NCBI GenBank assembly: GCA_013176395.1
Contig: JABMLP010000001.1
Coordinates: 1,178,001-1,242,000, forward strand
Reading direction: 5' to 3'
Length of the DNA: 64,000 nucleotides
From: Venturia oleaginea
Lineage: Eukaryota > Ascomycota > Dothideomycetes > Venturiales > Venturiaceae
This document shows positions 45,367-57,661 of this stretch, one piece after another. How positions within the stretch are numbered: the stretch's first letter is position 1; each line of letters starts with the position of its first letter. The notes under the pieces were generated by a model. It ran no database searches. It was not told the origin of the DNA and worked only from the letters and a program-made list of their open reading frames with translations. The position numbers were made by a program, and so were the translations under genes.

Positions 45367-46921
45367 GGTCCGAGTCCTCATTGATTTCCATATATTGTGT
45401 ATTTCTGCGCGGTGCAGTATTGCCCTCTAGCGCCTCAAGCGCCCTCCTGGACATTCTTATTGCTCTATGCAGCCTTTGACTCTGGCGCGGTCCTTCGTTC
45501 TCCTTGTCTTCTGGGGCAGGCCTCTTTTGTCCTTTTCCAGGTGGTGATTGCATCCTGATCGTCCCTGATCCTGGGCGTGAGGCCAAGTCTCTAGCTAACC
45601 TTGTTCTCCTAAGGGGTTCTCGGGCAGAATCGTGTGTAGATGCTTCATTGCGAGTGTCTATTGTGGGGTGATATCGTACCCTATTAGCGTATGCTACCTT
45701 TGTCCGGTCGAGTTCCTCCTTCCTGGTCGGGCATTGTTGACTCCATGCCTCATGGGCTCCCTGGCAATTGGCGCATTTCCTAGATGTGGTCTGTCCAGTC
45801 TTCGAAGGGCAATCCCTAGAACTATGTTCTTGCGCGCAGTAGCCACATGTTTTTGCTGCTTTGCATTGAGTTCCTATGTGGCCGTATTTGTAGCACTGAA
45901 AGCAGTGCTTCAGTCGGCATTGTCTCTCGTATCGTTCGCTTTGACACATCTCCCTTTACCACGCCAGACCTTCATCGATGATCTTGTTTGCGTCTTCAGG
46001 TTTAGTAAATTCGATGATTGACGACATCGCTTTGGCTGGCGCCTTCCGGGTCAGCCATCCTATATATTTGATGTCTACGGTCGGAATGAACGGCTTGTTA
46101 TCTTGCAGAATGGCGTCTCTGGTTTCCTCAAATTTGTTTGTGTCCATTGTGCTGGTACGTATGCCATGTACGAGGACGCCGTATGTTGGGTTCCGTACTG
46201 ATGTCCCGTTCCTGATGCGTGGGGTCCAGTCCTTCGTGAATTATTTCAATAGCCGCATTTCACCGTTTGTTGATGTCCTGGTACTCAGATATCCGCTTTT
46301 GAGCTGGTTGGCAGACATAATCTTTAGACTGGCTATATGGTCGTTCCCACTTTGGGAAATGGCTCGGTCAACGTGGGCTTTCAAATTGCGTGGGTTCATT
46401 GCGCGAAGACTCTGAATCGTTTGTGCATTTCTGATATTCACGATAATCTCACGTTGGACTATCGCAGGAGTCTTGACACTTTCGATTTGTGTGCTATATG
46501 TACTCGCAGCTAGCCCTCCTCGGGCAGCAGCGGCAGCATAGCTCATCAGCATGCCTGTTTGGTGTTGTTGGTCCTTTATTCTTGATGTCTCTCGTTATTC
46601 CTGCGACGGTCTTGCCCACCTCCGTTGCATCTTTTGCTGCCGCTTTGGCTTCTTCGCCAACCGTGATGCTCTTCTGTGTGTCTGTTCTTAAAGCCTTAAG
46701 TTCCCCCTTTATCTCTGCTATCTCTTTCGCCGCTCCCTTTGTGTTCCCAGTCATCTCAGTGTGCATAATGCGCAGTTGGTCATGGACAGTTGTCATATCG
46801 GGAGTTCTTTGGGCCTTTGCAATCAGAGGCAGCATCGTCATGATAATCGCCCTCACTTGGTCTGGGGGCACAGGTGGAGCCTGTTCGCTATCGAGATAGG
46901 TTAATGCGTTCCGAAGTACTC
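45362..46921 (-). pseudogene. LINE copy 2 ORF1, gag-like protein, full length but broken
   Basis: The N-terminal region (about 46921-46494) is helical and charged (EIAEIKGELKAL). A middle region follows (NIRNAQTIQSLRAMNPRNLK, later IPTVDIKYIGWLTRKAP), then the three CCHC-type knuckles and the basic tail ending at 45362. Frame changes lie near 46500 and 46240, and TAA at 45958-45956 replaces the CAA of copy 1 (460-462). It shows what the truncated copy 1 ORF1 has lost. Confidence 0.82.
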
Positions 46922-47112
46922 AGTAAGTCGTGTAGCGTGCTCGTATAGTCCGGTCGGCCAGACCACCTCTTGGGGCCACGGTAACGTCATCTCTCGTTTG
47001 TACACGTTGGGCGACGTGTCGAGCCTAGAAAACGCTGGGGCCCCTCAAAGATGATGTGTATGTACAGTAAAGCTATTCAATTTCAAAAGTCTCAGTTCTC
47101 GCTGTTGTGGTG

Positions 47113-47631
47113 TTTTTCACACTTCCCACACTGTGGGCACTGCCAAGTGCTGCGGGAACTGTGGGAATATCACGTGACTCCTACAGGTACTATCCTTCTT
47201 TAGGACTGACCCCGTAGCACCAGTCTCATCTTGTGCGCCCGAAGGATTCCCCTCCATTATCAGTCCTAACAACAACTTCTTCTTCTCCAACCATTCTTTG
47301 CGAGTCCTGCCGTTCCTGCTCTTCAGTTTCCAGTTGATTTGTAACACTTCTCTACTAACCCACTCTTTTTCTCCCTATTATTATCCCTACTCTTCATTCC
47401 TGTACTGGAGGTAGTCCCTCTCCTTTGCCATCGTTAGTTAGGGTAGGTGAGGTAAGATCTCTTTAGACTATTACCGCAGTAGTTAAGGTAGGTAAGGTGA
47501 AATCTCTCCAGATTATTGCGAAGGTATTGGTATACGCTCGGTACGGGGTAGGTGAGGTGGTAATATAGAGAGTAGCTAAGTTAGGGTGGTTAAGTTAGGT
47601 GAGGACGTGTGCATTAATCAAGTAGGTTCTC
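47113..47631. other. Intergenic with GGTAGGTGAGGT-type repeats
   Basis: Four variants of GGTAGGTGAGGT (near 47442, 47487, 47547 and 47596) are spaced 45-60 bp apart, with related sequence between them. A short palindrome (TTCCCACACTGTGGG) occurs at 47124. A minus-strand frame of 76 codons at 47347-47117 has no recognised features. Confidence 0.45.
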
Positions 47632-48437
47632 TTATAATAAGATATGATGCCGTAGATCTCTCTTTCGAGACCTAAAAAAACCCATATCCGGGCGCATTTT
47701 GGTAACGAATTCGCTTCGAATCATGGTATCGATCTGGACGTGGAATTCTCTTAAATCTGCTGGGGTAAGGGCCATACTAGTACCTATCTTTAGACTTGCT
47801 TCCCAAAGTTGGTTGAATTTGGTCCGGTAATTCTTGCGTATCAATCGTATTGCGTGGATAGCATGGATGAGGCGAGGACCAATGTCGGAGTTGATGATAT
47901 TTATTACAGTGCGCGCACTGTATTAGATCTCGGAGATTCTTGCTGGAGAGCCTCGAGCGCTCGTCGCATGAGACCTGTGCCGCGGTCGTCTGTTTCAGTA
48001 GCTTCCCTTCTTTCTTCATCTGGAAGGTTATCGAAGATATCTACCCCTGAGTGACGATGACACATCTCAATCTTGAGGGTGACCAGTAAGTTAAGGTGAA
48101 ATTCCATAAGTTTGACCTCATCAACTGTCTTTTCAGCCCGATGATAAGACCCGAGGAGCTTGAAAATATCAGAAGCACCTTTCGTAAAAGGGAGTACTAC
48201 CTCCTTGTAAGATTTCCAGAAATCTGAATTGTCCGAATGTACATAGTTATCCATTATAGTCAAGCCACGAGGGATGACAGATCCTTCAAGAAACGCCGCC
48301 AAGTATTCCACTTGGCTTGGCCTGACGAGTAGCACCAGCACATCGAACTCGTCCAATAATGGCTTGAGATCGTCCGCGTGTATAGCTCTTAGTACAGAAC
48401 GAAGAGCAGAAAACGAAGGTGCAGCGCAGGGTAGCAT
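47632..48437 (-). pseudogene. Truncated, frame-shifted paralogue of the 9300-10746 gene
   Basis: Three segments correspond to the 9.3-10.7 kb protein: MEFHLNLLVTLKIEM with ELHLTALVTLKTK; SDIGPRLIHAIHAIRLI with GEIGPQFINVVSAIRIL; and TPADLREFHVQIDTMI with KPSELVPFHQAMDKLI. The frame is broken at about 47904. The last 230 residues of the paralogue have no counterpart here. The N-terminal part (48437 to about 48260, RSVLRAIHADDLKPLL) does not align with the other gene. Either this copy has decayed, or it is a spliced gene I cannot model; the missing C-terminus favours decay. Confidence 0.55.
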
Positions 48438-51041
48438 TGGCGTCTTTCTCTTCCTTATTCATTTATCCATCATCATCGTCATTATGTGATGGCTTCGGAA
48501 GGGTCGGCATTATTTGGCGAAACAAATCCATCAATTGTGATGTTGACGGGACAGACATTTGGCTCGAGAAGTCGCGGAAATCATCTTGAGTTTTCTGGAT
48601 CCTGGTTTGATTTTGCGTACTGTATGCTTTGATTATCTGATTTAGGGTATTACTTCGTGTTCTTACTATGTTAATCTGTTGTTGACTCCTCGCGAGAAGA
48701 ATTCTAGAGGGGTGCTGGGAGGAACAATACCTTGATTACTCAGATCCATTTCTACCCAGGGTTGCGTAGCTGTAGGAGACTGTATGATGGTAGGAGATTG
48801 GAGAGCCGATGAATCGTACTTTATACGATTCTCAAGCTCTAGAATCGTGCCGCGTTGTCATGAGTGAAAAACTGCATCTGGAAATGCACATAAATAGAGC
48901 ACTTATGCGACGTCAGTGAAAATGCAGGATATTGTCTAGAGACAGGCATATTATAAGAGTTGCTTAGGTCCGGTCTTTGTGAGCTAGGTGACAATGATCG
49001 GCCGTGTAGAGAGCGTGTATGCAATGTCTAAGCAGTTCCATCGTTGGTTCCGTAATATCTTTGTTGTCGGCAGAGTTGTATGCAAAGGTCGGGGATAGGA
49101 AGGTAAGTCAGATCTACATAACCCCAGCACGCGACGCTACAGTGGATTTTCTCCTTCCCTTGTGATGAGCCCTGTAATTCTCTTGATGGGAATCACCATC
49201 ACTGGTACCGATGAATGACACAGATCAGCATTTCATCTTTAGACCAGAAGAGAACATTCGCCTATTGTTTTGAGAAGTAAACGGGATGCCTCACTACCAA
49301 GACCCTGTTGGGAAGCTACAAACGCACGAACTACACGAATACGAGCTTCAAAAGATAATGAATTGCATGCCTTCCAAAGCTAGGAATCTACAGCAAATTT
49401 AAGTCATTTGAGTACCCTCAATTCATGCATTGATGCATGAACTTTGATGCATCAAGTACACATCAGAAACGCGGTCTTGAAACGATCCTGAAACCCAACA
49501 GACCCTTCTAGCTATGTTGACGCGTGTGAGTACATCATCGTTCTACCTTCAATAAGGTGACGGAGTTTGAAAGGACTTACCTTAGAATCGTAGTCTTATA
49601 TCCAGAAAAAGCACAAGAACTAGTATCGAAACTGGCATCTAAGCCCGTTTCCAGCCGTCCTACCACGCGATGGCGAGCGTATATAATAACCTCAACTCCA
49701 GCCTTGTCACAAGTACGTATTTGGACAAAGGAAGCAAGACACCCATGGCACTGTACTGTGTTTCTTCGCTAGACGTATACGTATCAAAGTTTGGTTGGAT
49801 TGGTCGGGCATAGAATAACGCAGGATGCACACAATATCGGGGATCAGAACCACGACATTCTACTGTCTTGGTGATTAGTCTCGTCAATGGTTTCTACGAG
49901 CACCATCAATATCATCACCATCATTCATATCTATAGATAGATATCGTTAATACATATCCCAAATCACAACTTACAAGGGAAAGATTACCCCTACCTTGAA
50001 AAATGAGACCCAAGTCTTTCAACCACGTCCCACTCCCAGACGCCCTTCGTCTCATGGTCCAGAAATCGCACGCATCCAGAAACGATTATAGACTATCATC
50101 CGAGTCCAAGCTAGCAAGAATGACACGACCATAGCCACGCACTCTTATCCACGAGAAAGGCATATATGTATAAATACCACAAGTTAGCCAAGCAAGGCCG
50201 CCTGTCAAAAGATAGGCTGATCTTCAAAAGCCTCAGAGAGACCTATAAAACTTGTCCTTGCCCCTATATTGATGTACAAGCTACACAACAGTTTTCGAGA
50301 ATTTCTATGCGAAGGATGGTGCTGTCTCCTCTACCAAGTGAGATACGTCACACACTATTCGAGAGAATGCCTGCTCTCAACACACATTCAAGCTAGATTT
50401 CAGCGTTCTTCGATTAGTGACACTGGAGACCGTGAGAAACACCCAACAAAAGGTCATCGATGATGGTGATTATCATTGTCCAAACCAAATTCTCACGTCT
50501 CTACTTACATCCTTCCATAATATGAGTCTTCACTCTTTCCCGGACTTGCGAGAGTGAGATGATCCTATAATTAACAGATACGACAAGCGCATCACAACCT
50601 TTTCGCTTCGTTTACTAGTATGATTATGTTGCATGTAGCTTGGAGTGTGCAGATAGCGAGCCTTTGGGTGACGAAAATCGTCAAATTGTGGAGATGAGGA
50701 TCAAGGCCAGGTGTCAAAGGTCGTAGTCTGGAAAAGATGTCCTCGTCCTTGGATTTTCAGTTTTCATAGATCCTATGCTCAACCAGTCCACAGCTAACGT
50801 GCTGCTTGTATTCGCCTTTGGATTTCGCCCACCTCTTGGTTAGCGGCCACAACACCTGCTGGGTTTTCCTAGATTGGACTCTGGCCTCTAGGATACTTTG
50901 TAGTTGCGGCTAATTTGTCACAGACCAATTTCACGTGAGGACCCAGACATCAGTGTGCTGCTATGACGGATAGCGAAGGTTAATCTATGTTGATATATAC
51001 AACGCTAAGACACTTTTCAAAGCAAATGTGACGGGATGGTT
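48438..51041. other. Long AT-rich intergenic region
   Basis: No frame above about 95 codons and no family match on either strand. A palindromic cluster around 49425-49460 repeats TTGATGCAT and its inverse. I see no transposon coding remnants. Confidence 0.5.
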
Positions 51042-51882
51042 CTACTGGGTGGTAGTGTGAGTAAGACCGCGCTCAAAGTATGACCATTGGCCTTCCGGCG
51101 CTGGTTCTATGAGACTTTCCCATCTATGCAATCGTCAGTAGAAATCATGGTTACTGTAATGCCGACTTACGCCTTGCTCTCAATCATGGCATCGACCAGC
51201 TTGAGTTCGCCCTGTGCGACTTGGATGACCTCTTCAATGAGACCGCTACCGATCTTGTTCTCAATGTCCTCGATTCTGTTCAATTGTCAGACTCTCTCTA
51301 ACCAGATGTCAATATATGCACGTACTGGTCCCTGCTCAATAACGGTTCCGGGTCCAGCTTCAATCTAAATCTCTGCTTCTCCTCTTCCGTCTTCGCGAAT
51401 TTCCGAATCTTAGCATCCTCCCCCGCAAGCTCCTCAGCACTCCGCGGACCCTCCAAAGTAGGTTCTACAACCGGCTCGCCATCCCATTCAACCTCCCTCT
51501 CATCAACCTCAGTCGATCCCAGACTAGCCAAGAAGTACTCATTGCCCTCATATTGCAAGTTCTCTCCTTGTACAGGTAGCCCCGCGGCCCTCTGCTTCTC
51601 CTGGAATTCCGAGATTCGGAAGCGCATCGCGTCTAGCCATGCGAAGTGGCCCGGTGCGGTTTGTGCTTCGACTATGGAGAGACGTTTCTTGGTGAGGGCT
51701 TCAACGGATTGGCGGTAGACGCTCGATTCTGGGATTTGTTGGAGCTTAGAGAGGGTGGTGGAGTAGAGGTACATGAGTGTTGATCGGGGCGCTGGATGAG
51801 TTACGAGACCAGTCAAACCGGTGGGAGCACCCGGTTCAATTGAGCCGCGTACGGCAGCGAAGAGGCGGAGTGCTGGTCTCAT
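51042..51882 (-). CDS. NDUFA5-type subunit of mitochondrial complex I
   Basis: Exons 51882-51326, 51275-51171 and 51123-51042, with GT-AG introns of 50 and 47 nt, encode 247 residues, close to the fungal 29.9-kDa subunit. The N-terminus (MRPALRLFAAVRG) is a mitochondrial targeting sequence. The conserved ETC_C1_NDUFA5 region follows (STTLSKLQQIPESSVYRQSVEALTKKRL split over the first 90 residues). Later exons give EDIENKIGSGLIEEVIQVAQ and the terminal WSYFERGL. The protein is an accessory subunit of the matrix arm of NADH:ubiquinone oxidoreductase. It is transcribed divergently from the PDI-like gene. It looks intact. Confidence 0.9.
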
Positions 51883-52433
51883 TGTGGCCGTTCAATTGGA
51901 GATTGCTGTCGTCGTGCAGCGAAGCAATTGAGAGCAGGTCGATGATGCATCGCTTAGCATACACGTGATCAAGACCAGCATGCATTTACTATACGTTTGT
52001 TCTTGTTCATGTTCTTGCTCTATGCAAAGCCGGTCATGGCAAAGTCAACTCACCACAATGGTCCACTTATGAAATTGGACTTTGGTATATCTTCGACAAT
52101 GTCTCATGTGTAATCATACTGCAGCATCTATTGAAATGGGTGCAGTTGTTTCGGAGGTGATAGAGGATTTGAGCTTCCAATGAGTGAAGCGGAGACGCCG
52201 TCGGAGAGACAGATACCACAGAGCATCTACATCACCTACCACAACAACAACTACTACAACTACCACGTCCTCTGCACTATACAAAGAACACGACTGGCCG
52301 ATTTCCACACTCCGTAGACACTCCCCATGATCAATTCGCAATAATCTGAAAAGTCGCCCGAGCGCAAAAGTGCCACCTTCACGACGCCCCTTAGACACCA
52401 CATACTGTCACTTCCTCCGAACATTCTCTCACA
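51883..52433. promoter_or_regulatory. Shared divergent promoter region, NDUFA5 and PDI-like genes
   Basis: The two start codons are 551 bp apart and face away from each other. The middle has an imperfect ACA/ACT trinucleotide-rich stretch (about 52228-52265). No specific operator was identified. Confidence 0.4.
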
Positions 52434-54677
52434 ATGCGCATTTCGTGGCTACTGCCACTGGTCACCCTCGCTTCTCCTATCCTCGCCATACCAGCAGATG
52501 CTGCGCCAAAACCAGCAGATGCAGAAGACACGGAACCTAAGCCAACCAAGTTCAACGGGATAGAAGTGCCTCCTCTGAAGGAGTTGAACGGCCCAACATA
52601 TACCCAAGACATCAAGCAGGGCTATTGGTAGGAGCTGCATCAACTACACAGAAAGCATGAACACTGACTGTTCCCAGGTTTGTGGAGCACTTCTCGCCGT
52701 ACTGCCACCACTGCAAGCAACAAGCCCCCATATTACAAACTCTGTATGAATACTACTACACCCTCGACCCTCTCGCGAACCAGAAGAAACCGGACACGGA
52801 CAAAGAAACCCAAGATCTCAATTCATTCACGAGATTCTACAACTTTAAGTTCGCAAAGCTCGACTGCATTGCATTCGGCACGGCATGCAATGAGGCAAAG
52901 GTCGGTTCCTACCCGACGCTGATTTTGTACAAAGATGGCAAGGAGATCAAGCGAAAGATAGGCACCCAAAGTATGAAAGATCTGAGTCAATGGGTAGAGG
53001 AAATACTAGAGTCCATCCGACCTGGCTCACGGCCGAAGGAAGGACCAGTACTGCCAAAGGTCGGCGCGAACACTGTTGATACAGGAGCGAAACCAAAGGA
53101 CCCAGAGTCAAAGGATAAGGATCCAGAGGCTGGCAAGAAGGCTGGCGAGGAGCACAACGCGGTCGCTGCGACGGCGACAGCGACGCCCACGGCAGCCGCA
53201 AAATTGTCCAAGGTTGCCGCGAAGCCAAAGGAGACCGCGAATCCTGCTGGAAAGTCTGTGGCACTCACAGCGGAAAGCTTCCAAAAGCTCGTCACAACAA
53301 CACGGGACCCCTGGTTCATCAAATTCTACGCTCCATGGTGCGGACATTGCCAGGCCATGGCACCTGGATGGGCTTCGATGGCTCGCGAAATGCAAGGATC
53401 ACTCAATATTGGAGAAGTGAATTGCGATATTGAGAAACGTCTATGCAAAGATGTGCGCGCAAAGGGATACCCGACACTGCTATTCTTCCGTGGTGGCGAG
53501 CGTGTGGAATACAACGGACTTCGTGGTGTCGGTGATCTCATTGCTTTCTCCAAAAAGGCCATCGACATTGGTTCAGGTGTTACAGATGTTGATCAAAAGA
53601 CGTTCGAAGAATTGGAGGAGACTGAAGATGTTCTCTTTGTCTACTTTTACGATCACGCGACCACTTCCGAGGACTTCTCTGCTTTGGAGAGGCTTACATT
53701 GAGTTTGATCGGACACGCGAAGCTGGTTAAAACCAACGATCCCACGCTGGCGAAGCGTTACGGCATCTCAACATGGCCTCGTTTGGCAGTTTCACGATCT
53801 GGAAAAGCTAGCTACTATCCTTACCTCGCACCAAAAGACATGCGTGATTTCCGCAAGGTCCTCAACTGGATGAAGGGCGTCTGGCAACCTATTGTGCCAG
53901 AATTGACGGCTTCCAACGCACGCGAAGTCATGGACCACAAAGTTGTTGTTCTTGGTATTCTCAGCCGCGAACGAAGTGACGAGTTCATCATTGCGAAGCG
54001 CGAGATTAAGAACGCAGCATTGGAATGGATGGATAGAGAGGCTCATGCTATCAAGCTTGAGAGGCAAGAGTTGAGAGACGCAAAGCAATTGCGTATCGAG
54101 GAGGCGGAAGACAGGAACAATGAGAAGGCTCTACGTGCTGCGAAAGCTATTCGCATCAACATCAACGACGTTGAGAGACGCGATGTTGGCTTTGCGTGGG
54201 TGGACGGTGTTTTTTGGGAACGATGGATCAGGACATCCTTTGGCATTGATGTCAAGGATGGCGAGCGTGTCGTGATTAACGATGAAGAGGTTTGCTACTC
54301 GGTTCACTTTTGGAAATGCAGCACTAACAATGATTCAGAACCGCCGCTACTGGGACCAAACTTCGACTGGAAACCCAATCGTTCCATCCCGAACCTCCAT
54401 TCTCGAGACCCTTCCCAAGACTCTCAAGAACCCTCCCTCTCTTACTCCTAAATCCTCGAACTCTGCGTTCTTCCATATTTTCTGGATTATCAAGACGACA
54501 TGGTCGAGGCATCCTTGGTTATCGTCTATTGGCTTGATTGTGGCATGTGGTGTTGCAGCTGTACTAGGCAAGAAGGCCAGGAGAAGATCTGGCGGTGGGG
54601 CTATCTGGCTCGATGAGAAGGGAGGTCCCTTTGGTGGTATCTTGGGCAACACTGGGTCTGCTGGCAAGAATGATTGA
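52434..54677 (+). CDS. PDI-like protein with two thioredoxin domains and a C-terminal membrane anchor
   Basis: Exons 52434-52627, 52678-54289 and 54339-54677, with introns of 50 and 49 nt, encode 714 residues. A signal peptide (MRISWLLPLVTLASPILA) leads into the ER. The first thioredoxin domain has C74-HH-C77, the second C286-GH-C289, the classical PDI active site. Between them lies an Ala/Lys/Pro-rich linker of about 70 residues. After a long thioredoxin-like, redox-inactive part and a charged coiled region, a hydrophobic segment near residues 665-690 (IGLIVACGVAAVLG) should anchor it, leaving a short basic tail. This layout suggests a membrane-bound oxidoreductase of the TMX/EPS1 sort, assisting disulfide formation or quality control of membrane proteins. 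The exact orthology is uncertain. Confidence 0.85.
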
Positions 54678-57082
54678 TTCGATGTTTGCATGATAGAACG
54701 GCGGTGTTTACACGGTAGAATGGAGGTGTTTAGGAGCAGGACTCATCATTCCAGGGTTTCCGTCTTTATGTGAGTAGGTCTGTTGGTGCGTCGTCGTTGT
54801 TGACATGGTCGATAGAACGTCCCTATAGTTTTCGATTGTTTGGATTGATGGCTGGGAAGGTGTCGAGGCGTTCTAGTATTTGTCTTGTCTTGCTTCTGCA
54901 GGTGAGAATGGTATTGGCCTCTTCTGACTCCTCCATTGAACCCAACATGTGACTCGTAAGCCGGCCTATAACATTTCGAAACAGCGCTTCTTTGATAGAT
55001 TTGCAAAACCAAGTGCAATACTATGCCCACATGGCGGGCTTTGCAATCAAGAACTTGTGATGGAATTGGCCGTCAGGCGTAATAGGGGTGAAAGGATACG
55101 GTAGGACAAGTAGAATTTTGAGACTCGAATGTCTTTTTGGATACAACTAATTTGCAAAGATGAGGATTAGTATTACCGGGTTTGATTATCGTCACCACAG
55201 TGATCCGATACTGCTGGGCAGGTCATTGTCTTATTGAGGCCTGGTAAGTGGAAACGATGGAAAGCTAGCTCATCGTTACGAGATGTATTCTTGTGCCGAG
55301 GAGAGCTGTAAAGTCTTGATTCTAGGTTTGCAGAGGCCATACACAGTATGGCGGAATTGAATAAAAAGAAGGAAAACCCACGAAACCCGTAGCCTCATAA
55401 ACGACAAAGGGCATGTGTCTACCCTTGAAAACAGGCTTCCGAGAATGACCTGTCGTGCGGACTGTGGTCCGTGATCCATATTGCTGTTTGTATTTATATC
55501 AGTGTAAATGTTCTGCCATTTCCAATCGGCCAGATCTTTTTCCAGCAGCTCTCCGAAACACGTAGATTAATTAATTCTTACCCCTCTACTGATAAGACCT
55601 CCTTTAAAAAGGCTTGGTACAGCTTACTGTGGTAAAAGCCTTTGAAGTGGTCTCATCCGAGTCCCTGCCCGTAGATTGGAATTGCGGGCGTCACTTACTC
55701 ACTTGGTAAAAAACCTTGAAGAATATCCACATTGGTATATTGACACCCGTGGTATCGGTAGATCCTTGAGTTACCTGATATAGTTTGTCCGTATATCGTA
55801 ATATAACCTGTCTATATTTGGCCGTCTCGTCAGATGGTGAGAGATACGGTCTTAAAATTAGAAAGTAGCTGGGAGTGGCCTTCGTAGGCAGTCTAATAGT
55901 TGGTATATCTATAGAGTGCCCATGAGACGAGCATCCCCATAGCTACAATGCAATTCCTTACATGCCTCTTCGCTAAAACTATAATATAAGTACAATCTAT
56001 TCTTCTAATAATCCCTCAACACTGGTTGATCCGTGAGATGGTACCTTAGGCCCGATCTAATTACCCGTAGAACCGAAATCGCACTCGCGCAGACTACATC
56101 TACCAAACCCACCTATGTAGGTTGCTGCAATCCAAAGAACGACAACGCTTGGAAGTACTGGGGAACAACTCGATGCTGTGCGAAACTTAAAAAACCGGTA
56201 TTATTGTCAGTAGGGAATCGTTATGTAGTAGGTTAGATTATTTCTTAGTGCTTTAAAGAGGGCTGACAGTTCTTAGTGCGAGGCACCGAAAGATAAGGGT
56301 CATCGCGATGTTTTCAATAATTGTTGCAATGTCGAAGGAAAAGCGCTCAAAACGAAAGATTGGGCTATATGCACCGCGCCTTCCCACTTGTGAAGCCAGT
56401 GTTTCCACTGACGTATTTTTGGACGGATGGACAGATGGACGGATGGACAAATACTTTGAGGAGGGTGCTTTGAACCCAAATGCAGATCGAAGTTCTGGGT
56501 TAAAACCAAAATAATCTGAAAGCGGAGCAAAGTGTTTCGAAAGGAAAGAGCCAAGCGGCAGATTCGCGTCTGCAGATCCTAAGTCACGTGTATTCTTGGC
56601 GCATCTCTCAGAAGCATCTCATCCAAGCTGCAACATCACCCACCACATTCTGCCATATCTTTGATCAGTCCAAATACCCACTACAGGCCCTTCCAAACTC
56701 AATTGAGTCGTCAAGTCACTCTCGAATTCACTCGCAGATGTTACAGAGGCCTCGCGCTCCACCGATCCTTTCTTAACCACTCATACGGGCCATCATATGT
56801 TTCCGGGTCGATGCCTTCTATCTGTAAAATGAGCGGGACTCATGAAGGACAGAATGAATAGAAGATTGGGATTACAATCGTTGCAGGGACGTGGCAGTAA
56901 TAAGAACTTCTAGAAATCAATGTTGTGAACAATGGGATGGGCATTAACTGTTGATCAAAGTGATCGCAGCAATGAAAATCGAGGGCATGGCATCGTAAGC
57001 CAGATATATTACCAAGCCCGGTGAAAGCTAAGCAACTTGGACAGCCGACCGGCGTCATTGCCGTACAGAGACGCGTCAGAGG
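54678..57082. other. Intergenic; one possible cysteine-rich peptide remnant
   Basis: Mostly AT-rich without long frames. At 55949 a short signal-like start (MQFLTCLFA) is followed at 56033-56236 by a frame with a CC...CC pattern (VGCCNPKNDNAWKYW, TTRCC), which could be two parts of a small secreted cysteine-rich protein; no splice joint could be settled. A GGACAGAT/GGACGGAT repeat lies at 56421-56448. Confidence 0.35.
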
Positions 57083-57661
57083 CTAACGCGCCGTGCTATT
57101 CCCACATCCTTCAATATCGTACCCAAGATTTCCAAAGCCGAATGTAGTTTTGGCCTGCTTCTCCTCCCACGTCGGCTGTTTCATTATTTCTGGCTGCGGC
57201 GGCAGCAAGTTGTCGGAGCTTTTTCTCGATGTGTTGGCTGAGAAGATGGAATTCTGGCTCGAGGATATACTAGATCGTGGACTGGGAAGCACGACGGGTC
57301 TCTGCCTTGCATGCCTTGCATGTCTTGCAAATCGACCAGTCTTCAACCTAGCGCCAAAGCCGAGTGTTCGCTTTGTGAACATGCCTGTCGACGAGATGAT
57401 ACTGCTCTCGCTGGGCTTCCTGTCTGTCGCACCATCATCGAGAGCCATGGCGGCATGCATGGGACAATAGTTGCGGCGACCCTGCTGTGCGTAGCTCAGA
57501 GTTGCGTAGAACCTTTTGTTGGCAGGGGTGTCAGGGTCGTAAAGCTGTTTGCAGTTCGCCGAGCGGCAGGCTTTCATGGGACTGTGAAATGCCGTCTGTT
57601 TCTTGGGACGCTTGAGGGTGATGCCGAAAGACCCCGGCACGAAATTAGCTACAGACGACAT
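57083..57661 (-). CDS. Uncharacterised fungal protein, 192 residues
   Basis: A single uninterrupted frame from ATG 57661 (MSSVANFVPGSFG) to 57083. It has a possible zinc site formed by C32, C37, C66 and H69, a basic middle with a repeated RHARHARQ segment, and a serine-rich stretch. There is no signal peptide or membrane segment. The C-terminus is polar (TTFGFGNLGYDIEG). The sequence looks like a real protein, since composition is even and the frame is long for its GC content, but I recognise no family. It stands alone between two gene-poor stretches. Confidence 0.6.
   Translation of the reverse strand: MSSVANFVPGSFGITLKRPKKQTAFHSPMKACRSANCKQLYDPDTPANKRFYATLSYAQQGRRNYCPMHAAMALDDGATDRKPSESSIISSTGMFTKRTLGFGARLKTGRFARHARHARQRPVVLPSPRSSISSSQNSIFSANTSRKSSDNLLPPQPEIMKQPTWEEKQAKTTFGFGNLGYDIEGCGNSTAR

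Larger units (their letters stand above)
43438..47112 (-). mobile_element. LINE copy 2, 5' end present, 3' part missing
   Basis: This is a minus-strand relative of LINE copy 1. It keeps the 5' leader (46921-47112, matching 1-203), full ORF1 and ORF2 up to the middle of the reverse transcriptase. RNase H and the tail are missing: at 43437 sequence switches to Copia RNase H. LINEs normally lose 5' ends, so loss of the 3' end points to later deletion or recombination. It is more decayed than copy 1, with several stops and frame changes. Confidence 0.85.
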
